Positions 11,822-22,911 of a DNA stretch of 64,000 bases are shown piece after piece. Source of the DNA: Dugong dugon (taxonomy: Eukaryota; Chordata; Mammalia; Sirenia; Dugongidae). The DNA lies in assembly GCA_030035585.1 (NCBI GenBank), contig CM057460.1:128510714-128574713 (forward strand). Reading direction: 5' to 3'. Each line of letters starts with the position of its first letter. Position 1 is the stretch's first letter. A program made the translations under genes and the position numbers. Below the pieces are notes generated by a model. That model was given only the letters and a program-made list of their open reading frames with translations, ran no database searches and had not been told where the DNA came from.

Positions 11822-11989
11822 GGAAACCCTGGTGGTGTACTGGTTAAATGCTGCGGCTGCCTAACCAAAAGGTTGGTATGTTCAAATCCACCAGGCACTC
11901 CTTAGAAACTCTATGGGGCAGTTCTGCTCTGTCCTATAGGGTCGTTTTGAGTTGGAATCGACTTGATGGCAATGAGTTTGGGTTTTTGG
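11822..11989 (+). mobile_element. AfroSINE, short type, 11-bp TSD
   Basis: The full tRNA-like head (gaaaccctggtggtgtactgg, B-box 'ttcaaatcc') is followed directly by 'ctccttagaaactctatgggg', without the middle block of long-type copies. The 3' end is 'gttggaatcgacttgatggc' and a G/T-rich tail. TSD ggagaagaggg is at 11811-11821 and 11990-12000. Confidence 0.95.
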
Positions 11990-12000
11990 GGAGAAGAGGG

Positions 12001-12469
12001 CAGAAACAGTGCAGAAGACGCTTCCCTAAAATTACATAACTATTTGTCAGGCCTAACCAGTGGTTGGAAAAGAATTTATAATTAAGACATTTCTTTTCAG
12101 TCTGGAGATCAGAAAATGGACATCCTCTAGGATTTATAACTCAAAGGTAAATTTTAAAACACACTGCATCATAAGACAAATGAAAGTAACAAAGTCAGAT
12201 GATTTCTCCAATGGATGCCAACATTTTTATATATAACATTTACCTAATATTTCTAGGCAAAAAAAAGAAATAACAACTTTTTCAAATAATAATAATGAGG
12301 AAAGCCTTTTCCTACTACATAATAAAAAACGCTCTAACTGTTCTGTTCTAAAATAGTCTGATATTTTCACAGAAGAGACAAATAAATCAATGAACAGAAT
12401 ACAGATTGAGGAAATAGATGCAAGTATTTATGTTCTTATTCTATATGCCACAGCTTACATTAAAACGAT
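12001..12469. other. No feature recognised
   Basis: AT-rich DNA with no identifiable element. Confidence 0.5.
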
Positions 12470-12640
12470 TTATGTAATGATGGCACTGGCATAATTGGTT
12501 ATCCATCTGACAAAAAAAAAAATAGTCTTATACCTTGTTCCATTTATAAAAATGAATCCTAGATGGATTGGATAGAAATGTAAAAGTAAAATAAAAACTA
12601 TAGAACACTTGTATTGAATAGTCCCTCTTAAAAAGCAGAA
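12470..12640 (+). repeat. Old L1 ORF2 fragment
   Basis: The order 'ggcactggcataattggtta', an A-rich gap, 'cttataccttg', then 'gatggattggatagaaatg' follows the L1 ORF2 segment between the RT and C-terminal domains (compare 1035-1135). The divergence implies an ancient L1M-type copy. No open frame remains. Confidence 0.55.
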
Positions 12641-13516
12641 CACTCAGAAGTCATAACAGATAAGACAGACATCCATTCAAGAAAGATTTATTGAACATGT
12701 ACTATGTGACTGGCCCTATTCAAGATGCTAAATGATTATCTACTAAACAAGGTAGACTAAGCCCTAGCTTTTAGTGAAGTGCACATCCTAGTGGTGAAGA
12801 CCAAACAAGTAGCAATATAATTTTAGAGAATGATATGATACATGTTGTGAATATAACAATATTGCAGTATGTAACAGGATAGCCAGGGGATGGGGTGCTG
12901 TTTAGAGAGCATGGTCAAAGAAGGTCTATCTAGGACAATGGTATTTGGGCTGAGACCTAAACGATAAGAAGACAAGGTCTAGAAAAGGGCATTTGAGAAA
13001 GAGGAAACAGCAAACCTAAAGTCACTGAAAATGCAATACCTGTGGCATGCTCAGGATTTGAAAGCTGGCCAGTGTTTCTAGAATGTGGTTAACAAGGAGA
13101 TTAGCAACAGTGGTTGGACAGGTAGTCAAGGGCCTAATGTTTTAGGCCCACGTCAGTCTGGTAAAGTGTTTGAATTTTAAGTGCAGTGGGAAGCTATCAG
13201 AGAGTTCTAAGCATAAAATAAATCAATCTCATTTTAATTGCAAAAATATAATATTACTCTGATATTTTTTGAATGGATAGTATGGGACAGACCCAGTTTT
13301 GTTGAATATTGCACTATCCCAGGTAATAGGTTATGGTGCCTTGGGCTAGAAGGGTAATCACAGATATTTAGAAAAGCAGATAGATACAGACCATATTTTA
13401 GAGTTAGAGTAACAGGACTGGCTGAAGGATAGAATGAGGATATTAAGAAAAGAGAGGAGAGAGGATACTGCATAATGTTTTTGGCTTGAGGACTTGGATG
13501 GATGAAAAAAAATTAA

Positions 13517-13666
13517 ACCTGTTGCTGTTGAGTCAACTCCAACTAATAGCAACCCTATGGGATGGAGTTGAACTGCCCCATAGGATTTCCAAGGAGCAGT
13601 TGGTGTGTTCAAACTGCTGACCTTCTGGTTAGCAGAGGAGATCTTAATCACTATGCACCAGGGCTT
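13517..13666 (-). mobile_element. AfroSINE, short type
   Basis: Reverse-oriented SINE with tail complement 'cctgttgctgttgagtcaac', body 'gaactgccccataggatttc' and head complement 'caccagggc'. The middle block is absent. I could not identify a clean TSD. Confidence 0.9.
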
Positions 13667-13839
13667 CTGGGTGGGTTAGGGTGCCTGCAATTACTGCCAT
13701 GAGGATGGAAATAAGATTGGTGAGGGTATGTGGGATAGAACGAAGATTACTCTTCTGAAAATGTGAAATTTGAAATGTCTGTTAGATCATCAAATGAAGA
13801 TGTTGAGCAACCAGTTATATGTGCTGGTACAAAACTCAG

Positions 13840-14050
13840 CTGGGAGTCCTTGGATAGAGCAAATGGTTAGGCCCTTGGCTACTAACTGAAAGACTGGCAG
13901 TTCAAATCCATCCAGAGGCATCACAGAAGAAATTCATTCAAGAAATTTTGCTTCCAAAATAATCAGCCATTGAAAACCCTAGGGAGTATAGCTCTACTCT
14001 GAAACATGTGGAGTTGCCATGAATCAGAATCAACTTGATGGCAACTGGTT
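13840..14050 (+). mobile_element. AfroSINE, alternative-middle type, 9-bp TSD
   Basis: The head 'gagtccttggatagagcaaa' is followed by a B-box-like 'ggcagttcaaatcc'. The body then contains 'catcacagaagaaattc' and 'aatcagccattgaaaaccct', which differ from the long and short types but match the element at 38697. The 3' end is 'atcaacttgatggcaac'. TSD aaaactcag is at 13831-13839 and 14051-14059. Confidence 0.9.
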
Positions 14051-14189
14051 AAAACTCAGGGGAAAAGTCAGAGCAAAAGATACCTGCTTGGGAACCATCC
14101 GTATACAGATGATATTTAAAGTCACAGGACTAGATAAGATTACCAAGGGGGATGTACAGATAAAGAGGAGGGAATAAACTGTATTTTAC

Positions 14190-15022
14190 TGCATAAAAGT
14201 AAAATATCTATGCTTTGCAAACATGAAAAATTTGATGCTGCAGATTAAATTGGAAAAATATGTGCAGTGTAATCAAGCTGAGGGCTAATATCTGTAATAT
14301 AAAAAGAGTTACTACAAATCAAAAAAAGGAAAAAAAAGATAAATAAGCAAAAAGGGGAAAAAAATGGATAAAGGATATTTATCCTTTATCTACTACAGGC
14401 TTTTTGTAGTAGAGGGAATCCAGTTGGCCAATAAATGTACGAACAGATGGTCAATCTCAGTAGCAATCAGAAAAAAGCAAACTATAACAATTGGATATCA
14501 TTTTTCATTCATTATATTGGCAAAAATTAAGAAGAACATTAAGTCCCTTGCTGGCAAGGAGTAATGGAAATGGACACTCCTATACATTGTCACTGGAAGT
14601 ATGAATTTCTACAGAATTTTGGGAAATAAATCTGGCCCTATCAAAATTAAATGTACATATACTCTTTGGAGCTATGAGTTGGAATCAACTCAATAGCAAT
14701 GGGTTTGTTTTTTTGGGGGGGATTTTATACTGTTTGGGGAGCCCTGGTAGTGCAGTGGTTAAGAGATTGGCTGCTAATCAAAAGGTCGGCAGTTCGAATT
14801 CACCAGCTGCTCCTGAGAAACCCTATGGGGGCAGTTCTACTCTGTCCTATAGGGTCGCTATGAGTTGGAATCAACTCAATGGAAACTGATTTTTTTTTTT
14901 TTTTTTTTGGTTTTAAACTCTTTGGAGAATCTTTTCTAAGTGCTTAAAGACACGTATATCAAAATATTCCTTACAAGATTTTTTTGATTGGTAAAGGAAC
15001 TGGAATGTTCATCATAAAGGAA
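14190..15022 (+). repeat. Old L1 ORF2 fragment, interrupted by a SINE dimer
   Basis: The sequence follows the ORF2 region encoding the C-terminal domain: 'ccagttggccaataaatgta', then 'ggtcaatctcagtagcaatc', 'atatcatttttcattcat...ttggcaaaaattaag', 'gacactcctatacattgtca'. After the SINE dimer it resumes with 'ctctttggagaatcttttct'. Frames are destroyed, and divergence is far greater than in the other L1s here. The minus-strand RTE joins its 3' edge. Confidence 0.7.
14672..14916 (+). mobile_element. AfroSINE dimer inside one 11-bp TSD
   Basis: A partial 3' half (14672-14727, 'ctatgagttggaatcaactc' plus a G/T tail) is followed by a complete short-type AfroSINE (14738-14910, head 'ggagccctggtagtgcagtg', B-box 'ggcagttcgaattc') ending in a T-tract. 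The TSD actctttggag (14661-14671 and 14917-14927) encloses both, so they appear to have been inserted together. Confidence 0.88.
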
Positions 15023-17171
15023 TTGTTGCAACTGGTGCCATTGAGTCTGTTCCCGACTCATAGCGACCCTTTGTACAACAGAACGAAACACTGCCTGGTC
15101 CTGCACCACCCTCACAATCATTGTTATGCTTTAGCCCATTGTTGCAGCCTCTGTGTTAATCCATCTCATTGAGGGTCTTCTTCTTTTTCTCTGACCCTCT
15201 ACAAGCATGATGTCCTTCTCCAGGGATTGATTCCTTCTGATATCATGTCCACAGTATGTGAGACAAAGTCTCGCCATCCTTGCTTCAAAGGAGCATTCTG
15301 GTTGTACTTCTTGCAAGACAGATTTATTCATTCTTTGGCAGTCCGTGGTATATTCAATAATCCTCGACAGTTCAAAGGTGTCAGTTCTTCTTCGGTCTTC
15401 CTAATTCATCGTCCAGCTTTTGCATGCATATGAGGCTATTGAAAACACCATGACTTGGGTCAGGCACACCTGAGTCTTCAAGGTGATATCTTTTCTTTTC
15501 AACACTTTAAAGAGTTCCTTTGCAGCAGATTTGCTCAATGGAATGCTTCTTTTGATTTAGTGACTGCTGCTTCCATGGGTGTTGATTGTAGATCCAAGTA
15601 AAATGAAATCCTTGACAACTTCAATCTTTTTTCTGTCTATCATGATGTCGCTTATTGGTTCAGTTGTGAGGAGAATTTTTGTTTTCTTTATGTTGAGGTG
15701 TAATCCATACTGAATGCTGTTGTCTTTGATCTTCATCAGTAAGAACTTCAAGTCCTCTTCACTTTCAGCAAGCAAAGTTGTATCATCTGCATAACGCAGG
15801 TCTTTAGTGAGTCTTCCTCATGTAGTCCAGCTTCTTGGATTATTTGCTCAGCATACAGATTGAATAGGTACGGTTAAAGAATACAATCCTGACGCACACC
15901 TTTCTTGACTTTAAACCATACAGTATTCCCTTGTTCTTTTTGAACAACTGCCTTTTGTTCTAAGTACAGATTCATAAGCATAAAGAACACAAGTGTTCTG
16001 GAATTCCCATTCTTTGTAATGTTATCCATAATTTGTTATCATCCACACAGTCCAATGCCTTTGTATAGTCAATAAAACACAAGTAAACATCTTTTGGTAT
16101 TCTCTGCTTTCAGTCAAGATCTATCTGACATCAGCTATGATATCCCTGGTTCCATGTCTCTTCTGAATCCGGCTTGAGTTTCTGGCAGTTCCCTATTGAT
16201 ATATTGCTTCAGCTGCCTTTGAATGATCTTCAGCAAAATTTTACTTGAGTGTGATAGTAATGATATTGTTCAATAATTTCCACATTCAGTTGGATCACCT
16301 TTCTTTGGAATAGGCATTAATACGAATCTATTCCAGTCAGTTGGCCAGGCAGCTGTCTTCCAAACTTCTTGGCATAGATGAGTGGGCACCTCCAGCCCTG
16401 CATCCATTTGTTGAAACATCTCAGTTGATATTCCCTCAATTCCTGGAGCTTTGTTTTTCACCAATGCCTTCAGTGCAGCTTGGACTTCTTCCTTCACTAC
16501 CATCAGTACTTGATCATATGCTACCTGCTGAAATGGTTGAAAGTCCACGAATTCTTTTTGGTATAGTGACTGTGTATTCTTTCCATCTTCTTTTGATGTT
16601 TCCTGTATCGTTTAATATCTTCCCTGTAGAATCCTTGAATATTGCAACTCGAGGCTTGAGTATTTTCTTCAGTTTTTCAGCTTGAGAAATACCGAGGGTA
16701 TTCTTTCCTTTTGGTTTTCTATCTCCAGGTGTTTGCACATGTGATTATAATACTTTACTTTGTCTTATTGATCTGCCCTTTGAAAATCAGTTTAGCTCTT
16801 TTACTTCACCATTTCTTCCTTTCACTTTAGCTGCTGGACATTCAAGACCAAGTTTCAGAGTCTCTTCTAACATCTATTTTGGTCTTGTCTTTCTTTCCTG
16901 TCTTTTTAATGACCTCCAGCTTTCTTCACGTATGATGTCCTTGATGCCATTCCACAACTCTTCTGGTCTTCAGGTATTAGTGTTCAATGTGTCAAATCTA
17001 TTCTTGAGATGGTCTCTAAATTCAGGTGGGATATACTCAAGGTTGTACTTTAGCTCTGGTAGACTTGTTCTAATTTTCTTCAGTTTCAGCTTTACTTTGC
17101 CTAAGAGCAATTGATGGTCTGTTCCACAGTTGGCCTCTGGCCTTGTTCTGTCTGACGATATTGAGCTTTTC
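15023..17171 (-). mobile_element. RTE (BovB-class) LINE, 5' truncated
   Basis: This minus-strand non-LTR element runs from a 3' end shared with the RTE at 45001-47580 up to the C-terminal part of the endonuclease domain. There it stops at the L1 insertion site. On the far side of the L1 (25303 on) I see no RTE continuation, so truncation seems to fall at or beside the L1 target. Its 3' end abuts an old L1 at 15022. It is full of frameshifts and stops. Confidence 0.93.
15550..17165 (-). pseudogene. RTE endonuclease/reverse transcriptase remnant
   Basis: The encoded product is a combined AP-like endonuclease and reverse transcriptase. In minus-strand order come an endonuclease end containing CGTDHQLL (about 17110-17135), a linker with coiled-coil-like Lys/Glu-rich peptides, then RT sequence KNKAPGIEGISTEMFQQMDA...WPTDW...MPIPKKGD (16548-16270). 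The YADD catalytic box survives near 15785-15800 (RYADDTTLLAESEE). The next peptide, LNIKKTKILLTTEPISD, ends near 15557. Stops and shifts separate the blocks. An apparent ORF at 16970-17221 reads from L1 tail (a Lys run) into RTE and is an insertion artefact. Confidence 0.88.
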
Positions 17172-18166
17172 TTTTTCTTTTTTTTTTTTAATTGTGCTTT
17201 CAGTGAAAGTTTACAGTTCAAGTTAGTGTCTCATACCAAAATTTATACATATTGTTATGCAACCCTAGTTACTCTCCCCACAACGTGACAGCACACTCCC
17301 TTCTACCTCGGATTTCCCATGTTCATTCAACCAACTCCTGTCCCTTTTTGCCTTCTCATCTCACCTCCAGACAGGCGCTGCCCATTTAGTCTCATGTATC
17401 TGCTTAAGCGAAGAAGCATTCTCTTCTCTCTATCATTTTATGTCTGATAGCCCAATAGTCTAATCTATGTCTGAAGAGTAGGCTTCGGGAATGGTTTCGG
17501 TTCTGGGCCAACAGAGTCCAGAGGTCACGTCTTCCCAGGTCTCTCAAGTCTCAGACTATTAAATTTGGTCTTTTTACTAGAATTTGAGTTCTGCACCCCA
17601 CTTTTCTCGTGCTCCAGCAGGGACTCTGTTGTGTTCCCTGCTAGGGTGGTCATTGTTCATAACCGGAGCACCATCTAGCTCTTCTGGTCTCAGGCTGGTG
17701 GAGTCTCTAGTTTATGTGGCCCTTTCTGTCTCTTGGGCTACTATTTTCCTTGTTTCTTTGGTGTTCTTCATGCTCCTTCGCTCCAGGTGTGTTGGTACAA
17801 GTTGATGCATCTTAGAGGGCCGCTCGCTAGCTTTTAAGACCCCAGATGCCACTCACCAAAATGCGATGCAGAAACTTCCTTAAAAAACTTTGTTATGCCA
17901 ATTGACCTAGATGTCCTCTGAAACCATTGCCCCCAGACACCCGCCCCTGCTACTCTGTCCCTCGAAGTGTTTGGTTGTATTCAGGAAACTTCTTAGCTTT
18001 TGATTTAGTCCAGTTGTGCTGACTTCTCCTGTATTGTGTGTTATTCTTCCCTTCACCTAAGATAATTCTTATCTACTATCTAGCTAGTGAGTATCACACT
18101 CCCTCCCTTTCCACCCTCGTAACAATCAGAGTGTTTCCTTCTGTGTTTAAACCTTCTCTTGAGTTC
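17172..18166 (-). other. L1 3' UTR (single-module type)
   Basis: Between the ORF2 stop and the tail, this UTR carries the 'ttaagaccccagatgccactc' region (about 17838) and a single terminal module ending 'gtgctttcagtgaaagtttac' (about 17194-17214). Related truncated copies are at 6267 and 37960. It has no ORF of interest. Confidence 0.75.
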
Positions 18167-21100
18167 TTATAATAGTGGTCTCATACAATATTTGTCATTT
18201 CATGACTAACTAAATTCACTCAGCATAATGCCTTCCAGATTCATCCATGTTATGTTTCATGGGTTCATCATTGTTCTTTATCGTTGCCTGGTATTCCACT
18301 GTGTGAACATACCATAATTTGTTTATCCATTTGTCCATTGATGCGTACCTAGTTTGTTTGCATCTTTTTGCTATTGTGAACTGTGCTGCAATGAACATAG
18401 GTGTACATAAATCTATTCATGTGATGGCTCTTATTTCTCTATGATGTATTCCAAGAAGTGGGATTGCTGGATCTTATGGTACTTCTATTTCTAGCTTTTT
18501 AAGGAAGCGCCAAATCTATTTCCAAAGTGGTTGTACTATTTTACATTCCCACCAGCAGTGTATAAGTGTTCCAGTCTCTCCACAACCTCTCCAACATTTA
18601 TTATTTTGTGTTTTTTTGGATTAATGCTAGCTTTGTGGAGTGAGATGGTATCTCATTGTAGTTATGATTTGCATTTCTCTAGTGGCTAATGATAATGGGC
18701 ATTTCCTCATGTATCTGTTAACTGCCTGAATGTCTTCTTTGGTGAAGTGCATGTTCATATCCTTTGCCCATTTTTTAATTGAGTTATTTGTCTTTTTATT
18801 GTTGAGGTTTTGCAGTATCTTGTAGATTTTAGAGATTAGACGCTGATCGGATTTGTCGTAGCCAAAAATTATTTCCCAGTCTGTAGGTTGTCTTTTGACT
18901 CTTTTGGTGAAGTTTTTTGATGAGCATGTGTGTTTGATTTTTTTGGGAGCTCCCAGTTATCTAGTTTTAGTTCTAGTGTTTGTGCATTGTTAGTAATGTT
19001 TTGTATTTTGTTTATGCCATGTATTAGGGCTCCTAGTGTTGTCCCTATTTTTTCTTCCATGAGCTTTATCATTTTCGATTTTATATTTAGGTCTCTGATC
19101 CATTTTTAGTTAGCTTTTGCTCATGGTGTAAGGTATGGGTCTTGTTTCAGTTTTTTGCGGATGGATATCCAGTTATGCCAACACCATTTGTTAAAGAAAC
19201 TGTCTTTTCCCCAATTAAAGGACTTTGGGCCTTTGTCAAATATCAGCTGCTCTTAGGTGTGTGAATTTATGTCTGGATTCTCAATTCTGTTCAATTAGTC
19301 TATGTATCTGTTGTTGTACCAGTAACAGGCTGTTTTGACTACTATGGCAGTATAATAGGTTCTAAAATCAGGTAGTGTGAGGCCTCCTACTTTGTTCTTC
19401 TTCATGAGTGATGTTTTACTTATCCGGGGCCTCTTCCCTTTCCATAGGAAGTTGGTGATTTGTTTCTCCATCTCCTTAAAAAATGCCACTTAAAGTTCAA
19501 CAATTAAAAAAAAAGTCTTTGGAAATTGGATAGGGATTGCATTGTATCTAGATTGCTTTGGGTAGGATTGACGTTTTCACAATGTTGAGTTTTCCTATCC
19601 ATGAGCAAGGTATCTTTCTCCACTTATGTAGGTCTCTTTTGGTTTCTTGCAGTAATGTCTTGTAATTTTCTTTGTATAGGTCTTTTATGTCTCTGGTTAG
19701 ATTTATTCCTAAGTATTTTATTCTTGGGGGCTATTGTAAATGGTATTGATTTGGTGATTTCCTCTTCGCAGTTCTGTTTGTTGGTGTAGAGGAATCCAGC
19801 TGATTTTTGTATGTTTATCTTGTATTCTGATACTTTGCTGAAATCTTCTATTAGTTCCAGTAGTTTTCTTGTGGATTCTTTGGGGTTTTCTATGTATAAG
19901 ATCATATCATCTGCAAATAGAGAGATGTTTACATCTCCCTTACCAATCTGGATACCTTTTATTTCTTTTTCTAGCCTAACTGCTCTGGCTAAGACCTCCA
20001 GCACAATGTTGAATCAGAGCCATGATAAAGGACATCCTTGTCTGGTTCGCATTCTCAAAAGGAATGTATTCATACTCTCTCCATTTAGGATGATGTTGGT
20101 TGTTGGTTTTGTATAAATGCCCTTAATTATGTTGAAGAATTTCTCTTCTATTCCTATTATACCGAGAGTTTTCATCATGGATGGGTGTTGGACTTTGTCA
20201 AATGCCTTTTCTGCATCAATTGATAAGATTATGTAGTTCTTGTCTTTTGTTTTATTTATCTGATGGATTACATTGATTGTTTTTCTAATGTTGCACCATC
20301 TTTGCATACCTGGGATGAATCCCACTTGGTCATGGTGAATTTTTTTTTTTAATATGTTGTTGAATTCTATTGCCTAGAATTTTGTTGAGGATTTTTGCGT
20401 CTATGTTCCTGAGGGATATTTTACCTGGTTTTGGTATCAAGGTTTTACTGGCTTCATAGAATGAGTTTTGAAGTGTTCCATCATTTTCTATGCTCAGAAA
20501 TACCTTTTGAAGTAGTGTTGTGTCATGGTTAGAATTATGTCCCCCAAAAAATGTGTGTATCAATTTGGCTAGGCCATAATTCCTGGTACTGTGTGATTTT
20601 GCTGTATGTTGTAAACCTGCCTCTATGATGTTAATGAGGGAGGATGGGTGGCAGTTGTGTTAGTAAGGCAGGACCTGATCTACAAGACTGGATTGTATCC
20701 TGAGGCAATCTCTTGAGATATAAAAGACAGAAGTGAGCAGTGAGACAGGGGGACCTCATACCATCAACAAAGCAGTGCTGGGAGCAGAGCGCGTCCTTTG
20801 GATCGGGGTCCCTGCACAGAGAAGCTCCTAGTCCAGGGGAACACCAAAGAGAAGAAGGCCAACAGAGAGAAAAAGCCTTCCCCTGGAGCTGATGACCTGA
20901 ATTTTGACTTTTAGCCCACTTTGACTGTGCGGAAATAAACTTCTCTTCGTTAAAACCATCCACTTGTGGTATTTCTGTTACAGCAGCACTAGATGACTAA
21001 GACATGTTGTTACTTCTCTGAAAGTTTGGTAGAACTCTCCAGTGAAGCCGTCAGGGACAGAGCTTTTTTTTGTTGGGAGTTTTTTAATTACATTTTCAAC

Positions 21101-22460
21101 CTCTTTTGTTATAGGTTTATTTAGTTGTTCTACTTCTGTTTGTGTTAGTTTAGGTAGGTAGTGTGTTTCTAGAAATTTGTCCATTTCCTTTAGGTTTTCA
21201 AATTTGTTAGTGTACAATTTTTCATAGACTTATGTTATGATTCTTTAAGTTTCAGTTGGGTCTGTTGTGATATTGCCCATCTCATTTCTTAATCAGGTTA
21301 TTTGCTTCCTCTCCTGTTTTTCTTTTGTCACTTTGGCCAATGGTTTATTGATTTTGTTGATCTTTTCAGAGAACCAGATTTTGGTCTTGTTAACTCTCAA
21401 TTGTTTTTCTATCTTATATTTCATTTAAGTCTGTTCTAATTTTTATCATTTGCTTTCTTCTGGTGCCTGAAGTCTTCTTTTGCTGCTGTCTTTCCAATTT
21501 TTTGAATTGTGGGGTTAATGTTTTGATTTTGGCTCTTTCTTCTTTTTGGTTGTGTGCATTTATTGTTATAAAAGGACCTCTGAGCACTGCTGTTGCTGTG
21601 TCCCAAAGGCTCTGGTAGGATTTTTTTCATTCTTATTTGATTATGTGGATTTTTTTATTCTATCCTGAATTTCTTTTATTACTCAATAGTTTTTGAGCGA
21701 CATGTTATTAAGTTTCCATGTGTTTGATATTTTTTCCTTGCTTTTTCTGTTATTGATTTCTACTTTTATGGCTTTATGGTCAGAAAAGATACTTTGTAAT
21801 ATTTTGATGTTTTGGACTCTTTTAAGGCTTGCTTTATGGCTTAATATGTAGTCTATTCTGGAGAATGTTCCATATGTGTTGGAAAAGAAAGTATACTTGG
21901 CTGCTGCTTAGTGGAGTGTTTGGTATATGTCTATGAGATCAAGTTGGTTGATTGTGGCGTTTTAGATCTTCCGTGTCTTTATTGAGCTTATTTCCTGATG
22001 TTCTGTCCTTCACCGAATGTGGTGTGTTGAAGTCTTCTACTATTATTGTAGAGCTGTCCATCTCTCTTTTCAATGCTGTTAGTGTTTGGTTTAGGTATTT
22101 TGGAGCTGTGTCATTGGATGCATAAATATTTATTACAGTTATGTCCTCTTGGTGTATTGACCCTTTAATCATTGTATAGTGTCCTTCCTTATCCTTTGTG
22201 GTGGATTTTACTCTAATGTCTAATTTTGTCAGAGATTAATATTGCCACTTCTGCTCTTTTTTGAATGTTGTTTGCTGGATATATTTTTTCCATCCTTTGA
22301 GATTTAGTTTGTCTTTAAGTCTAAGGTGATTCTCTCGTAGGCAGCATACAGAGGGATTGTGTTTTTTTATCCATTCTGCCACTCTCTGTCTCTTTATTGG
22401 TGCATTAAGTCCATTTACATTCAGCATAATTATTGATAGATACAAGTTTAGTGCTGTCAT
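18167..22460 (-). pseudogene. L1 ORF2 (endonuclease-RT), split by an LTR and broken by stops
   Basis: The start at 22460 gives MTALNLYLSIIMLNVNGLNA. Residue Asn14 and, in CCLRENHL, Glu43 of the endonuclease active site are present. The frame then breaks repeatedly. The RT domain is readable in pieces: [10 protein letters not shown] (20325), [17 protein letters not shown] (about 20235-20185), GCPLSWL (about 20020) and a preserved [14 protein letters not shown] box (about 19925-19885). The C-terminus continues through WYVHTVEYQATIKNND (about 18295) to the expected end at 18167-18169. The LTR at 20521-21004 lies between the endonuclease and RT regions. Length without LTR and TSD is about 3.8 kb, as expected for the family. 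Confidence 0.93.
20521..21004 (+). mobile_element. Solo LTR, MaLR/ERVL-like, with 5-bp TSD
   Basis: A 484-bp copy of the element at 2602-3084, in opposite orientation to its host L1. It begins TGTCATGG and ends CTAAGACA, and is flanked by tgttg (20516-20520 and 21005-21009). The L1 reading resumes immediately after the right TSD. High similarity between the two copies, including 'gatgttaatgagggaggatg' in both, argues for one recently active family in this lineage. A 110-codon ORF on its minus strand is fortuitous. Confidence 0.87.
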
Positions 22461-22911
22461 TTTGATGTCTTTTTTTGTGTGTTGTTGACATTTTCTTTGT
22501 TCTACTTAATTTTCTGTGCTAAGTCATTTTTCTTCACATATTTTCTTTTCATCTTTTTCATTGCTGTTGATTTTGTATTTGCTGAGTCTTTACGTTTTTC
22601 TTGTTTTTTATTTTGTTGTGTAAGATTGTTAGTTTCCTTTGTGGTTACTTTAATATTTTCCCCTATTTTTTTAAGTTTAAACCAATCTTTTATTTCTTTA
22701 TATCACATTGACTTCTTCTCCACATGAAAGATCTCTGACTGCATTTTTTTAGTCCCTCTTTTTTTGTTTTAATGTTGTAATCTTTTACACATTGACATCT
22801 CTGTTTCCCTACTTACAGTGTTATAGCTTTGATTTATTTTTGCGACTTCCCTGTCTGTGTCGATATCTGGTTGCTGTATCTTGTGTTCTTTTCTCGGGTT
22901 GTTATCTGCTG

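Larger units (their letters stand above)
12660..14180 (+). repeat. Ancient mammalian interspersed repeat, about 1.5 kb, interrupted by two SINEs
   Basis: The segment starts 'tttattgaacatgtactatg' and continues through 'aagtgcacatcctagtggtg', 'gagacctaaacgataag', 'gggaagctatcagagagttctaagca' and 'gtatacagatgatatttaaagtcacagg'. I recognise this order as a widespread old mammalian repeat but cannot name its family with confidence. Two AfroSINEs (13517-13666 and 13840-14050) interrupt it, and its parts join sensibly when they are removed. Shorter relics of the same opening lie at 29641 and 49355. No coding capacity. Confidence 0.55.

Noticed and set aside
20631..20963. 110-codon minus-strand ORF
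   Set aside because: It lies wholly within the solo LTR, antisense to it, and the corresponding frame is not kept in the copy at 2602.
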